64,000 nucleotides of DNA. Origin: Rhodoferax sp. U2-2l (GTDB lineage: Bacteria; Pseudomonadota; Gammaproteobacteria; Burkholderiales; Burkholderiaceae_C). The stretch is taken from assembly GCF_020594515.1 (NCBI RefSeq), contig NZ_JAJCTH010000010.1, positions 62,001 to 126,000 of the forward strand, written 5' to 3'. Both the position numbers and the translations under genes were made by a program. Shown here in pieces: positions 17,213 to 27,041 of the stretch. Under the pieces are notes generated by a model that saw only the letters and a program-made list of their open reading frames with translations, was not told where the DNA came from and ran no database searches. Each line of letters starts with the position of its first letter. Positions within the stretch are counted from its first letter, which is position 1.

Positions 17213-18069
17213 GCGGTTGTCTCCTGGCGGGTGTTGGTGTCAGTGGTGGTGTTGGTGGCGGGGTCGGTATCCAGATGCTGTTGGGCGGTTTGCAGGATGT
17301 GGCGCGCCCAGCCTTCAAAACCGATTTCGGCGCAGACCGGGTCGTTGGGAATCTCCAGCACGTAGGTCAAATCCTGCGGCATGGCGGCCAGGATGTTGGC
17401 CACACCAAAGTCGCCTTCACCCGGCGCCACGCGGCAGCTGCGGGCTTCAAAGAGTGTCGCGGCCAGGTCAGCGGGCATGGCCGCCGGGCCATCACACAGG
17501 TGGGCGTAGTTGAACCACTGGCGCGGCAGCGCGGCCAGGTCAGCCAGGCTGGAGCGCGAGCGGACAAAGTGCAGCATGTCCACCAACATCCCCGCGTTGG
17601 GCGCCTGGGCGGCTTCGAGTACGGCGGTGGCGGTGGCCAGGTTGCCGGTGTCGGTCCACCACGGGAACTCCAGATTCACCGTGATGCCCAGCGGCGCGGC
17701 CAGTTCACACAGGCGGGCAAAGCGGTCGTGGGCGCGCGCGCGGTCGGGGTCGGGCAGCTGGGCGATGATGTGGCGTGCGCCCAGCTCGGCGGTGGCGTCC
17801 AGCAGCGGCTGGTACATCTCGGGCGTGTGGGCGGGGTCCATGCGAGCCAGTTCCACGTCCCACACACGCACACCGGTTTGGGCCAGTGCCGCTTTGGTGG
17901 CCTGCATGGCCGCAGTGCTGGTGATGATGGGGTACAGCGGCTCGGTGTCAGTCACGCGGGTCAGGCGCAGGCCCACATAGTCGTAACCGGTGCGCGCGGC
18001 CACCTCGATCAGGTCCACCGGCGGCAGGCTGATGGCGCTTAAATGCGCCAGGGAATACAGGTGTTTCAT
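17209..18069 (-). CDS. TIM-barrel sugar phosphate isomerase/epimerase family protein
   Basis: 286-residue AP-endonuclease-2-like barrel, the fold of hydroxypyruvate isomerase, IolE/IolI and related enzymes. Metal-site strands are visible as ITVNLEFPWWTDTGN, AGMLVDMLHFVRS, WFNYAHLCDG and VAPGEGDFG. It is co-transcribed with the ThDP enzyme (26-base gap) and overlaps the aldehyde dehydrogenase by 4 bases. It probably isomerises or dehydrates a small sugar-like acid feeding the ThDP enzyme. The specific reaction cannot be assigned from sequence. Confidence 0.78.
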   Translation of the reverse strand: MKHLYSLAHLSAISLPPVDLIEVAARTGYDYVGLRLTRVTDTEPLYPIITSTAAMQATKAALAQTGVRVWDVELARMDPAHTPEMYQPLLDATAELGARHIIAQLPDPDRARAHDRFARLCELAAPLGITVNLEFPWWTDTGNLATATAVLEAAQAPNAGMLVDMLHFVRSRSSLADLAALPRQWFNYAHLCDGPAAMPADLAATLFEARSCRVAPGEGDFGVANILAAMPQDLTYVLEIPNDPVCAEIGFEGWARHILQTAQQHLDTDPATNTTTDTNTRQETTA

Positions 18070-18095
18070 GTTCTGGCCCTCTTGTTGGTGACGCT

Positions 18096-19874
18096 TCAGG
18101 CTCTGTTTTGCAGTGCGCTGGTGTCGGCGTGGTGGACCTTTTTGCCGGGCGAGTAGATGTCCATGATGTTCCAGTGGCCCGCGGTTTCCACCGGGGCGTT
18201 TTGCATCGCCACGTCGATGACAAACGGGCGGTTGGCCGCCATGGCTTGTTCCAGCGCGGGTTTGAATTCAGCCGCGCTGGTGACGCGCACGCCTTCGGCG
18301 CCGTAAGCCCGGGCAATGGCCGCAAAGTCGGCCTGGAACGGTGCGCCGTCTTTCATGAACAGCGTGCCGGTGGTGGTGCCGAAGTGCGCCAGTTGCAGCC
18401 CGGCAATGGTGCCAAAGGCGCAGTTGTTCATGATCACCCAGATCACCGGCACGTTGCTCTCGACCGCGGTGGCGAGCATGGCCGGGTTCTGGCCGAAACC
18501 GCCGTCACCCACCAGGGACACCACCACCCGGTTGGGGCAGGCCAGCTTGGCGCCGATGGCCGCCGGGGCGCCAAACCCCATGGTGGCAAAGCCGCCCGGG
18601 GTGAGGATGCTGCCGGGGGTGAAGATGTCAAACTGTTGGCCGACGCCGTTTTTGTTCCAGCCCACATCGGTGGTGATGATCACGTCGCGCGGCAACACGG
18701 CGCGCGCGTCGGCCAGGATGCGCTCGGGGCGCATCGGGAAGGCGTCGCTTTGTTGGGCAGCCACCAGTTTTGCTTTGAACGCGGTGCGGTTGGCCGCCAT
18801 CTCAAGCTTCAGCGTCTCGTTTTTGAAACCTTCTGGGTAGAGCTTCTTGGCGACACGGTTCAAGACCTTGAGCGCCTGCTTCAAATCCGCCACGGCGCCG
18901 ATCTGCACCGGGTAATTGCGGCCAATTTCGCTGGGGTCGATGTCGATGTGGATCAGCTTGGTCTGGCTGAAGTCAAAGGTGTAGTCCTTTTCCCAGGAGC
19001 TGCAGTCGGCTTCGGCAAACCGCGTGCCCAGGCCCAGCACCAGGTCGGCGTTCAGGCATTTGTCGTTGATGAACTTGGTGCCCCAGAAGCCGGTCATGCC
19101 CAGAACAAAGGGGTGGTCGTCCGGCAGCACACCCTTGCCCATCAGGCTGTGTGACACCGGCAGGCTCATGTGGTCAACAAATTCCTGCAGCTCAGCGGTG
19201 GCATCGGCCAGCACAATGCCGCCGCCGACATGCAGCTGCGGTCTTTTGGCGGCCACCAGCGCTTCAATGATTTGCGTCGCGACGTCATCGTCGATGCTCG
19301 GGGTATGCAGCTTTTTGGTGTGCGCCTTGAGCTTGGCGAAAAGTTCCACATCCACTTCTTTGGAGAAGATGTCCATCGGCACCGACAACAGCACCGGGCC
19401 GGGGCGACCTGTCTCGGCCAGCTGGAAGGCTTTTTCAATGATTTCCGGGAACAGGTCGGGCCGCTCGACCCGCCAGACGCGTTTGCAGAACGGGCGATAA
19501 ATCTCGCTTTGTGAGGCGTCGCTGTGCAGGTTCACTTCCTGGTGCGGATGCTTGCCGTAGTAATGGCTGGGCACGTCACCGGCAATCACCACCATCGGGA
19601 TCGAGTCGAGCGCCGCGTTGGCCACACCGGTGGCGGCGTTGGTCAGCCCGGGGCCGAGGTGGCTCAGCACCACGGCGGTGGTTTTTTTGGCGCGGGCGTA
19701 GCCGTCGGCCGCGTGGGCGGCGACTTGTTCATGGCGGGTGTTGATGAACCGGATGCTGCTGCCTTCCAGCGCGGTCAGCACCGCAATGTTGGTGTGGCCG
19801 CACAAGCCAAACAGATGTTCAACGCCGCGGTCTTCGAGGTATTTGACCAATTGGTGGGAAATCAGTGCTTGCAT
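18096..19874 (-). CDS. Thiamine diphosphate-dependent enzyme (acetolactate synthase-like)
   Basis: 592 residues with the three-domain ThDP layout: PYR domain with the catalytic Glu in NTRHEQVAAHAADGYAR (residue about 50), a central domain with LIHIDIDPSEIGRNY, and a PP domain with GDGGFGQNPAMLATAVESN through MNN, the GDG-N(25-30)-NN cofactor motif. It resembles IlvB, but no IlvN partner is adjacent and the operon partners are an isomerase and an acylating aldehyde dehydrogenase. It is therefore more likely a catabolic 2-keto acid decarboxylase or lyase. GGAGA precedes the ATG. Confidence 0.82.
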   Translation of the reverse strand: MQALISHQLVKYLEDRGVEHLFGLCGHTNIAVLTALEGSSIRFINTRHEQVAAHAADGYARAKKTTAVVLSHLGPGLTNAATGVANAALDSIPMVVIAGDVPSHYYGKHPHQEVNLHSDASQSEIYRPFCKRVWRVERPDLFPEIIEKAFQLAETGRPGPVLLSVPMDIFSKEVDVELFAKLKAHTKKLHTPSIDDDVATQIIEALVAAKRPQLHVGGGIVLADATAELQEFVDHMSLPVSHSLMGKGVLPDDHPFVLGMTGFWGTKFINDKCLNADLVLGLGTRFAEADCSSWEKDYTFDFSQTKLIHIDIDPSEIGRNYPVQIGAVADLKQALKVLNRVAKKLYPEGFKNETLKLEMAANRTAFKAKLVAAQQSDAFPMRPERILADARAVLPRDVIITTDVGWNKNGVGQQFDIFTPGSILTPGGFATMGFGAPAAIGAKLACPNRVVVSLVGDGGFGQNPAMLATAVESNVPVIWVIMNNCAFGTIAGLQLAHFGTTTGTLFMKDGAPFQADFAAIARAYGAEGVRVTSAAEFKPALEQAMAANRPFVIDVAMQNAPVETAGHWNIMDIYSPGKKVHHADTSALQNRA

Positions 19875-20020
19875 GGTGTCTCCAGGGGTGGGTGCCTTTT
19901 CGGCTAAAAGGCTGTGGCCGGTCGCGCAACGGGGCGTCTGCGAATCCGTGTTTCTGCGGTATCGGTGGCGACTTTAGCGAGCGGGCCTGGTTTTGAGAAC
20001 CCAAAATTGCGTGTTTTGCG

Positions 20021-20050
20021 CGTTAATCGAACGTCAATGAGCGATTAACG
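20021..20050. promoter_or_regulatory. 9-bp inverted repeat upstream of the ThDP-enzyme operon
   Basis: CGTTAATCG (20021-20029) and CGATTAACG (20042-20050) are exact inverted copies with a 12-base spacer, about 150 bases upstream of the operon start. The half-site resembles IclR-family half-sites such as those of PcaR, from memory. Likely a regulator binding site. Confidence 0.5.
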
Positions 20051-20063
20051 TACGTATTGAGGG

Positions 20064-20083
20064 TTTGTACTGTTTGGTACAAA
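20064..20083. promoter_or_regulatory. 7-bp inverted repeat TTTGTAC / GTACAAA
   Basis: Exact arms TTTGTAC and GTACAAA separated by six bases, 13 bases from the previous inverted repeat. Two strong palindromes side by side suggest a compound control region for the minus-strand operon. Confidence 0.45.
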
Positions 20084-20089
20084 ACGCGC

Positions 20090-20336
20090 TGGAGACGGTC
20101 CGAGGCAAGCAACCGGCGTCGCCAAAGCGCTCAAGGCCTGACAGACGCTACAACACCTGGCGCGGAGATGGCAAAGCCCACCGCCACCCGGCTTGCAGCC
20201 GGGTTGGCTCTAGGGGCGTCTGAGCCTTCCGCCCGCCTGGACGGAGGCCTGTCGGCCGGGTGGATGGCCCAACTTGGTTGTCCGCTCCCCCATCGGCGGA
20301 CGCTCTGGCGCACGTTGCAACGTGGCCAGCTGGTGT
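20090..20336. other. Non-coding gap with GC hairpins before the chemoreceptor gene end
   Basis: The 462-base gap 19875-20336 has no convincing gene. Apart from the two palindromes above, it contains a stem CCCGGCT / AGCCGGG (20187-20203, three-base loop) and other GC-rich inverted segments. These may end the minus-strand chemoreceptor transcript, though no T tract is seen. Confidence 0.4.
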
Positions 20337-22358
20337 TCAGCGGCGCGTCAGCAAGCGCACCGGCGCGGCTGCGGGCGCCGCAAGTTGGGCATCGGCCATG
20401 GGTGCGTTGTTGTCCAGATGGAACACGGCCATGGTGTTGACCAATTCGTCGGCCTGACTTTGCAAGCTGCTGGCAGCGGCAGCCATTTGTTCCACCAGGG
20501 CGGCGTTTTGCTGGGTCACTTGGTCCATCTGCGAAACCGCTTGGTTCACCTGGTTGACACCCAGGGCCTGTTCGCTGCTGGCGGCGCTGATCTCGCCCAT
20601 GATGTCGGTCACCCGCTTGATGGCGTTGACCACCTCAAGCATGGTGCTGCCCGCCTGATCCACCAGCGCCGAGCCCTCATCGACCCGCTGTTCGCTGGCG
20701 CCAATCAGCCGCTTGATCTCTTTGGCCGCCTCGGCCGAGCGTCCGGCCAGGCTGCGCACTTCACTGGCCACCACCGCAAAACCACGACCCTGTTCCCCGG
20801 CGCGGGCGGCTTCCACGGCGGCGTTCAGGGCCAGGATGTTGGTTTGAAACGCGATGCCGTCAATCACGCCGATGATGTCCGAGATCTTGCGCGAGGCATC
20901 GTTGATGTCCTTCATGGTGGTGATCACCTGGTGCATCACTTCACCGCCTTGGACAGCGACCGTCGAGGCGTTCAGGGCCAACTGGTTGGCCTGGCGCGCA
21001 CTGTCGGCGTTTTGTTTGACGGTGCCGCTGAGCTGCTCCATGGAGGCCGCCGTCTGCTGCAGCGCGCTGGCCTGGCTTTCGGTGCGCGAGGACAGGTCGT
21101 GGTTGCCTTGGGCGATTTCTGCACTGGCGGTGGCCACGCTGTGTGAGCCTGCGCGCACCTTGGTCACGACGCGAGCCAGGTTCTCTTGCATGTGTTTGAG
21201 TTGCGCCATCAGGCTGCTGGTGTCGTGGGCGGCCAGGGCGATGGGTGTGTCCAGATGGCCGTCAGCGACCCGTGCGGCGATGTCGGCGGCAGACGATGGC
21301 TCGCCCCCCAGCGGGCGCAGCACCAGCCGGTTGATCAGCACATTGAGCCCCAGGGTCACCACCAGCACGCTGAGCAAGCCCAAGCCGGCAGCAATGTAGC
21401 GCAGCTGGTGCACCCCGGCCAGCGCTTTGTCGTCCGGCACGGTGGCGGCAAATGACCAGGAGGTCTTGGTGGCCCCCACCTTCACCGGCACATAAAAGCG
21501 GGTCATGTCGGTTTGCAGTTGGTCGTCGAAAAAGTGCAACTCGTGGGTTTCACCCGCCTGGATGGCCGCTTTGGTGGCCAGGTCGGTGGCCGTTGTTCCC
21601 AAGTCTTTGCCGACATTTTTGTCGTCCACATCAGCGACATACAGGCCGCTGTTGGAGATCAGCGAGGCAAAGCCGGTGTCATAAGGACGAATCTTGCGCA
21701 CCTCAGCCTGGAAACCGTCCAGCGGCAGGTCGACGCCAACCACACCAACAAACTTGCCGTCCACCTGGATCGGCACCACCACCGAGGTCATGAGCACGTC
21801 CTTGCCCGCGATCTTGTAGGCATAGGGTTCGATCAGGGTCTCATCGCCGGATTGTTTGGCCAGCAGGTAGTAGTCACCCACACCCGGCTTCTCGTAGTCC
21901 ACCAGGGGTTCGATGGCAAGGTTGCCCGCGCCCCGGTTCCAGTAGGGGATGAACCGGCCGGTGGCATCATGGCCGGGCGCGCCGGCAAAGTCGGCATCTT
22001 TGCCGTCAAACGCGTCGGGTTCCCAGCAGGTCCAGACGCCCAGAAAATTCGTATTTCCCTCCAGCACACTTTTGAGCATGGCCTCGGTGGCCGTCCGGTC
22101 GGTCAAACCGACCGATTTGATACCGCGCAGGGCATGCGCCATGGCGCGGGCCGAATCCAGGGCCATCTCGATGCGCGCCGAGGTCTGGCTGGCATGGGTA
22201 CGGGCCAGCTGTTCGGTGTAACGCAGAACCACCGCTTTTTGCAGTGTGCTGGCCTGGTAGGTCAGCAAACCAATGGTCAGGGCGAAGGCCACCAGAACAA
22301 TGGCCGCAATCAACGGCAAGACTTTCATTCGAAGGGAAACGGATGTCCGGGCTGGCAT
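20337..22358 (-). CDS. Methyl-accepting chemotaxis protein with dCache sensor
   Basis: 673 residues from the ATG at 22358 (the frame is open to 22478). Layout: an N-terminal membrane segment (about 10-32), a periplasmic double-Cache domain (about 40-270) with [18 protein letters not shown] and [12 protein letters not shown], a second membrane segment, HAMP, and a cytoplasmic signalling domain with the hairpin tip [20 protein letters not shown]. It senses a small ligand and controls the CheA/CheW array. No CheR-docking pentapeptide is seen at the C-terminus. It is a single gene without che neighbours. Confidence 0.9.
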   Translation of the reverse strand: MPARTSVSLRMKVLPLIAAIVLVAFALTIGLLTYQASTLQKAVVLRYTEQLARTHASQTSARIEMALDSARAMAHALRGIKSVGLTDRTATEAMLKSVLEGNTNFLGVWTCWEPDAFDGKDADFAGAPGHDATGRFIPYWNRGAGNLAIEPLVDYEKPGVGDYYLLAKQSGDETLIEPYAYKIAGKDVLMTSVVVPIQVDGKFVGVVGVDLPLDGFQAEVRKIRPYDTGFASLISNSGLYVADVDDKNVGKDLGTTATDLATKAAIQAGETHELHFFDDQLQTDMTRFYVPVKVGATKTSWSFAATVPDDKALAGVHQLRYIAAGLGLLSVLVVTLGLNVLINRLVLRPLGGEPSSAADIAARVADGHLDTPIALAAHDTSSLMAQLKHMQENLARVVTKVRAGSHSVATASAEIAQGNHDLSSRTESQASALQQTAASMEQLSGTVKQNADSARQANQLALNASTVAVQGGEVMHQVITTMKDINDASRKISDIIGVIDGIAFQTNILALNAAVEAARAGEQGRGFAVVASEVRSLAGRSAEAAKEIKRLIGASEQRVDEGSALVDQAGSTMLEVVNAIKRVTDIMGEISAASSEQALGVNQVNQAVSQMDQVTQQNAALVEQMAAAASSLQSQADELVNTMAVFHLDNNAPMADAQLAAPAAAPVRLLTRR

Positions 22359-22498
22359 GAAGCAACTTTCAAAGGTCAAAGAAGGGTACACGGCAAGAGT
22401 AACACCAGAAAAAAGCACAGTCGCATCTCTGCCATGGGGCTGCCGGTTGCCTGCCGGTCCATAAGGCTTTCTTGACAACGCATCAGTCCGGCCTTGAA

Positions 22499-23176
22499 TC
22501 AGGCCGTCGCCGAGACGTTCCCCTGTAAGCCGCAGCCGCGCAGCAACAGCGACACCACATGGTCGGTGGCGCGGGTCTGGTCGGCGGGGGTGAACTCGGT
22601 GTGTCCCAACACGGCGGCTACCTGCACCTCAAAGTCAGCGTAGGTCTGGGTGGCGGCCCAGATGGTGAAAAACAGGTGCACCGGGTCCACCGGCGCCATG
22701 CGGCCCTGCGCCACCCACTGGGCGACGACTCCGGCCTTGGCCAGTACCAGCTCGCGCAGGTCGGTGGCCAGCAGGGTTTTGACCACCGGTGCACCGTGCA
22801 GCAGTTCGTTGGCAAACACGCGCGAGGCGTGTGGGCGCGTGATGGACAGGGCCATCTTGGCGCGGATGTAGGCCTCGATGGCTGTTTGGGGGTCCGCATC
22901 GGGTGTGATGACATCGGTGGGCGCCAGCCAATCTTGCAGGGTTTGCGCCAGCACCGCGCGGTACAAATCCTGTTTGGCGCCAAAGTAATAGTGCAGGTTG
23001 GCCTTGGGCAGCCCGGCCGCTTCGGCAATGGCGGCCATGGTGGCACCGCCAAACCCGGCACCGGCAAACACCCGCTCGGCAGCGGCCAGGATGCGCGCCT
23101 CGTTGGCCTGGCGGATCTGGCCTTTGCTGGCGTCGTCAACCTCGGGCGTGCGCTGACTGCGTTGGAGTGGTGTCAT
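22499..23176 (-). CDS. RutR-like TetR family regulator
   Basis: 225 residues. The N-terminal HTH ([27 protein letters not shown] core) is followed by a RutR-type C-domain; [30 protein letters not shown] and TYADFEVQV correspond closely to E. coli RutR, which senses uracil. It is the last gene of a minus-strand ABC importer operon, 56 bases after the binding protein. A RutR-type operator lies upstream of the first gene, so it probably represses its own operon in response to a pyrimidine or analogue. Confidence 0.82.
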   Translation of the reverse strand: MTPLQRSQRTPEVDDASKGQIRQANEARILAAAERVFAGAGFGGATMAAIAEAAGLPKANLHYYFGAKQDLYRAVLAQTLQDWLAPTDVITPDADPQTAIEAYIRAKMALSITRPHASRVFANELLHGAPVVKTLLATDLRELVLAKAGVVAQWVAQGRMAPVDPVHLFFTIWAATQTYADFEVQVAAVLGHTEFTPADQTRATDHVVSLLLRGCGLQGNVSATA

Positions 23177-23232
23177 GATGAAACAAGGGCCTCACCCGTC
23201 AGGACAAGACCCTTGGGGTTGGGGGTGGCCGT

Positions 23233-24249
23233 TTACTTGGCCGACGCTTCCCACACCACGTGGCTGTAGGCGGCTTTGCCCGGGTCTTTCTTGATCACTG
23301 GCGAGCTGCCAGCGGCCAGCAGCACCTTCACCGTGCGTTCATAGGCGGCCGGGTCCAGGTAGCCCATCTTGGCGGTGCTGGCGTTGGTGATCAGCTTGGC
23401 CACGTTTTCCATCTGGCGTTGCTGCACTTTTTCAGAGGCGCTGCCCGACATGTCGTTGGCCACCACAATCTTGGCGGCCTCGGCCGGGTTTTTCACCGCG
23501 TCGTTCCAGCCCTTGAAGGTGGCTTTGAGGAACTTGCCCATCTTGGCGACAAAAGCGGGGTCTTTGAGTTTGGCTTCCATCACATACAGGCCATCTTCGA
23601 GTGAGGCCACGCCTTCTTTTTCATAGAAGAAGGTGACCAGATCGCTTTCTTTGACACCTGCGTCCACCACCTGCCAGTACTCGTTGTAGATCATGGTCGA
23701 GATACAGGCGGCCTGGTTTTGCAACAGTGGGTCGACGTTGAAGCCTTGTTTGAGGATCTTGATGTCGGTGCCGGGTTTGTAGCCGAGCTTGGCCATCCAG
23801 TTCAGGAACGGGTACTCGTTGCCGCCGTACCAGACACCCAGCGTTTTGCCCTTGAAGTCTTTCGGGCTGCTCACACCGCTGGCCTTTTTGCAGGTCAGCA
23901 TCAGGCCGGACTGGTTGAACACCTGGGCGATGTTGACCAGCGGCACACCGGCTTCACGCGCGGCCAGCGCGTCGGGCATCCAGTTCACCACCACGTCGGC
24001 GCCATTGCCGGCAATCACCTGCACGGGCGAAATGTCGGGGCCACCGGGTTTGATCGTCACGTCCAGCCCCTCGGCCTTGTAATAGCCCTTGCTTTGCGCC
24101 ACGTAGTAGCCTGCAAACTGGGCTTGCGGCAGCCACTTGAGCTGCACGGTGACCTTGTCGGCCGCGCTGGCGCTCATGCTGGCCGTGACGCCACAGACCG
24201 CCAGCACGGCAGCCATCAGGCTGCTGGAGAACTTAAAAGAACGAGTCAT
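23233..24249 (-). CDS. ABC transporter substrate-binding protein (NMT1/THI5 type)
   Basis: 338 residues with a Sec signal peptide ending in SASA-AD near residue 30. The mature chain begins KVTVQLKWLPQAQFAGYYVAQ and carries GLDVTIKPGG, IAGNGADVVVNWMPDALAAR and YGGNEYPFLNWM, characteristic of the NMT1/THI5-like family that binds pyrimidine and thiamine-precursor compounds. It feeds the two permeases and ATPase encoded upstream. With a RutR-like regulator, a pyrimidine-related ligand is the best guess. Confidence 0.85.
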   Translation of the reverse strand: MTRSFKFSSSLMAAVLAVCGVTASMSASAADKVTVQLKWLPQAQFAGYYVAQSKGYYKAEGLDVTIKPGGPDISPVQVIAGNGADVVVNWMPDALAAREAGVPLVNIAQVFNQSGLMLTCKKASGVSSPKDFKGKTLGVWYGGNEYPFLNWMAKLGYKPGTDIKILKQGFNVDPLLQNQAACISTMIYNEYWQVVDAGVKESDLVTFFYEKEGVASLEDGLYVMEAKLKDPAFVAKMGKFLKATFKGWNDAVKNPAEAAKIVVANDMSGSASEKVQQRQMENVAKLITNASTAKMGYLDPAAYERTVKVLLAAGSSPVIKKDPGKAAYSHVVWEASAK

Positions 24250-24310
24250 GGGGGAAGCTCCTTAGGGTTGGTGGACAAACAAACAGACCGGTGACAAAAG
24301 GGGTGACACG

Positions 24311-25270
24311 CTACTTGCCTCGAACCGAGGGGTGCCAAAACGCCGCACGCCGCTCCAACTGGACCAGCACCGCATAAGCCAGCGAACCGGTCACCGCAGC
24401 CACCACAATCGCTGACCACACCAGCGGCATGTTCATGCGCGAGGCTTCGGTCGAAATCCGGAACCCCAGCCCGGCCGTGGGTGAGCCAAAAAACTCCGCC
24501 ACGATGGCCCCAATGAGTGCCAGCGTGGCATTGACCTTGAGCGCCCCAAAGATGAACGGCAGCGCAGACGGCAGGCGCAGCGCCAGCAGCGTGCGGGTGT
24601 AGCTGGCGGCGTAGCTGTACATCAGCTCGCGCTCCAGCTTGCCGGAGGCCTTGAGCCCGGCCAGGGTCGAGACCATCATCGGGAAAAAGGTCATCAGCAC
24701 CACCACCGCGGCCTTGGACGGCCACTCAAAACCAAACCACATGACAGCGATTGGCGCCACCGCCACCAGCGGCACGGTGCTGGTTAGGGACGCCAGCGGC
24801 AGCAGCCCGCGCTGCAAAAACGGCTGCCGGTCAATCGCCACCGCCACGGCAAACCCCAGGCCCGAGCCCAAGCCCCAGCCGATCAGCACCGCTTTGAGCA
24901 CGGTCTGCACAAAGTCACCCCACAACACCTCACTGTGCTCACCGAGGGACTGCAGGATCAGGCCCGGCGGTGGCAACAACACCCGCGGCACGTCAAACGC
25001 CACCACCAGCAACTGCCAGAAGTAGAGGACCCACAGGCCAAACAGCGCCGCCGTGGCCAAACCCAGCCAGCGGCGGCCATCCAGCGCGGCCAGCCGACGT
25101 ACCGACTGCACGGCCAGCGCGGCGATCACAAGCGTGGCACCCCAGAACAGAAAGCCCGGCGAGTCGCCCTCAGGTAACGCCCCCTGTGCTGCCGGATGGA
25201 TGAACACCAGACACGCCCCCGCCAGGCTGCACACCGCAAAGACCAGGGCTTTGACCAATGGCGCTTTCAA
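24311..25270 (-). CDS. ABC transporter permease, BPD type
   Basis: 319 residues with about seven hydrophobic segments and the permease coupling motif YAASYTRTLLALRLPSALPFI (core YAASYTRTLLALRLPSALP). The start is TTG at 25270: GGAGG lies about 8 bases upstream and the TTG overlaps the stop of the preceding permease (TTGA). The open frame extends further upstream but that part is out-of-frame reading of the other permease. It pairs with the next permease to form the transmembrane channel. Confidence 0.83.
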   Translation of the reverse strand: MKAPLVKALVFAVCSLAGACLVFIHPAAQGALPEGDSPGFLFWGATLVIAALAVQSVRRLAALDGRRWLGLATAALFGLWVLYFWQLLVVAFDVPRVLLPPPGLILQSLGEHSEVLWGDFVQTVLKAVLIGWGLGSGLGFAVAVAIDRQPFLQRGLLPLASLTSTVPLVAVAPIAVMWFGFEWPSKAAVVVLMTFFPMMVSTLAGLKASGKLERELMYSYAASYTRTLLALRLPSALPFIFGALKVNATLALIGAIVAEFFGSPTAGLGFRISTEASRMNMPLVWSAIVVAAVTGSLAYAVLVQLERRAAFWHPSVRGK

Positions 25271-26169
25271 ACCTGACCTCCACGGCGGCTCAGCACCAGT
25301 TTCTCCACCCCCGCCACGGCCAGGGTGAGTGCCAGACCGAGCAGCGCCGACATCACCAGCGCCGACCAAATTTGCACCGTGTTGCCGTAATACGAGCCGG
25401 TGAGCAGCCGCGCGCCCAGGCCCGCCACCGCGCCCGTCGGCAGCTCGGCCACCATGGCGCCAACCAGCCCAGCGGCAATGCCCACGCGCAAGGCCGGAAA
25501 CAAAAATGGCAGGGAGGCGGGCAGCCGCAACAGCCACAAAGCTTGCCACTTGCTGGCGGCATAGGTGTGCAGCATTTCGGTTTCGATCTTCTGCGGCGAG
25601 CGCAGGCCCTGCACCATCGCCACCGTCACCGGAAAAAAGCACAAATACATGGCAATCACCGCCTTGGGCGCCACGCCCGAAAAACCCAGACTCCCCAGAA
25701 TCACCAACACAATCGGCGCAATGGCCAGCACCGGCACACTTTGCGAGGCCACGATCCACGGAAGCAAGGCGCGGTCCAGCGTGCGCGAATGGACGATCAG
25801 CACCGCCAGCACCAGCCCCAGCAGCGTGCCCAGCACAAAACCCCACAGCGTGGATTCAGCCGTGACGGCCACATGGAACAGCAGGTTGCGCGGTGAGTCA
25901 ATCGGCCAGTCGACCAGGCTGCTCCAAAAATCTTTGGCCACCTGATGCGGCGTGGGCAGCACCGGGCGCTGCATGTCCATCGTGGCCGCCACCAGCTGGG
26001 GCCAGGTCCATGGCGCATCTGACGGCAACACGCGCTCAATCGCGCCCGCCGCATTCATCCACACCGCACCCACGTACCACAGCGCCACCACGCCCAGCAG
26101 GATCACCAGCACCGGCACCACGTCGCGCTGCAGGCGTTGCCAGGTGCCGGGGGAAACCACTTTAGTCAT
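25267..26169 (-). CDS. ABC transporter permease, BPD type
   Basis: 300-residue inner-membrane permease. It has an N-terminal membrane segment (about 15-38), a BPD permease core and the coupling loop TYAASKWQALWLLRLPASLPF. Start at the ATG of 26169, which overlaps the ATPase stop by 8 bases. It is homologous to its downstream partner, as usual in SsuC/ThiX-like heterodimeric importers. Confidence 0.85.
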   Translation of the reverse strand: MTKVVSPGTWQRLQRDVVPVLVILLGVVALWYVGAVWMNAAGAIERVLPSDAPWTWPQLVAATMDMQRPVLPTPHQVAKDFWSSLVDWPIDSPRNLLFHVAVTAESTLWGFVLGTLLGLVLAVLIVHSRTLDRALLPWIVASQSVPVLAIAPIVLVILGSLGFSGVAPKAVIAMYLCFFPVTVAMVQGLRSPQKIETEMLHTYAASKWQALWLLRLPASLPFLFPALRVGIAAGLVGAMVAELPTGAVAGLGARLLTGSYYGNTVQIWSALVMSALLGLALTLAVAGVEKLVLSRRGGQV

Positions 26170-26989
26170 GGTGACCGTCTGCCAGGGCTTCGCGCACTTC
26201 ATGCGCCACAGCCATGAATTCGGGCGTGTCGCGCAGGCCCAGGTGCCGCTCGTTGGGCAAGGGCGACTCAATCACCTTGACGATGCGCCCGGGGCGCGGC
26301 GACATCACCACAATCTTGGTCGAGAGGTAGACCGCCTCAGCAATCGAGTGGGTGACAAACACCACCGTGCGGCGTTCGCGCTGCCAGAGCTGCTGCAACT
26401 GTTCGTTGAGCCGGTCGCGGGTGATTTCATCGAGCGCGCCAAACGGCTCATCCATCATCAAAATCTTCGGCTCAAACGACAAGGCGCGGGCAATCGACAC
26501 CCGCTGCTGCATGCCGCCTGAGAGTTGCCACGGGTATTTGTTCTCAAAGCCCTTGAGGCCGACGCGCTCCAGGTGTTCGATGGCGATGGTTTTGCTGTCG
26601 GCCTGGGGGCGGCCCTGAATCTGCAGCGGCAGCGTCACATTGGCCAGCACGGTGCGCCATGGGAACAGCGCCGGGGCCTGAAACACATAACCGTAAGCGC
26701 GTGCCAGCCGCGCTTCATGCGGCGTGACGCCGTTGACCAGCACTTGGCCCGCGCTGATCGGCTCCAGATCGGCAATCACCCGCATCAGCGTGGTCTTGCC
26801 GCAGCCCGAGGGGCCGATCAGCGAGACAAATTCACCCTCGTGGATCTTCAGATCGATGTTGTCCAGCGCATGCACCGGGGCATCGGCGGTGGGATACACC
26901 ACGCTGGCCTGGCGAATGTCGATGGCCAGTCGCCCACCGGCAGGCGGCTGGAGCTTGGACAGAATGGACGTGTCTTCAGGGTGGTTCAT
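26162..26989 (-). CDS. ABC transporter ATP-binding protein
   Basis: 275-residue nucleotide-binding subunit with Walker A GPSGCGKTT, signature LSGGMQQRVSIARAL, Walker B ILMMDEPFGALDE and H-loop VFVTHSIAEAV. It resembles SsuB/TauB/ThiZ importer ATPases. The ATG at 26989 gives the natural start although the frame is open to 27049. It is the first gene of the five-gene minus-strand operon; a RutR-type palindrome lies about 55-70 bases upstream. Confidence 0.9.
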   Translation of the reverse strand: MNHPEDTSILSKLQPPAGGRLAIDIRQASVVYPTADAPVHALDNIDLKIHEGEFVSLIGPSGCGKTTLMRVIADLEPISAGQVLVNGVTPHEARLARAYGYVFQAPALFPWRTVLANVTLPLQIQGRPQADSKTIAIEHLERVGLKGFENKYPWQLSGGMQQRVSIARALSFEPKILMMDEPFGALDEITRDRLNEQLQQLWQRERRTVVFVTHSIAEAVYLSTKIVVMSPRPGRIVKVIESPLPNERHLGLRDTPEFMAVAHEVREALADGHHD

Positions 26990-27041
26990 GGGCACAGATA
27001 AAGGGAGAGTTGCACCAAAAAGCGGCCTTGCCCACAAGAAG

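Noticed and set aside
18096-19874. Naming the ThDP enzyme as acetolactate synthase (ilvB) or sulfoacetaldehyde acetyltransferase (xsc).
   Set aside because: No ilvN partner and a different operon context argue against ilvB; residues specific for Xsc are not evident and no phosphotransacetylase gene is adjacent.
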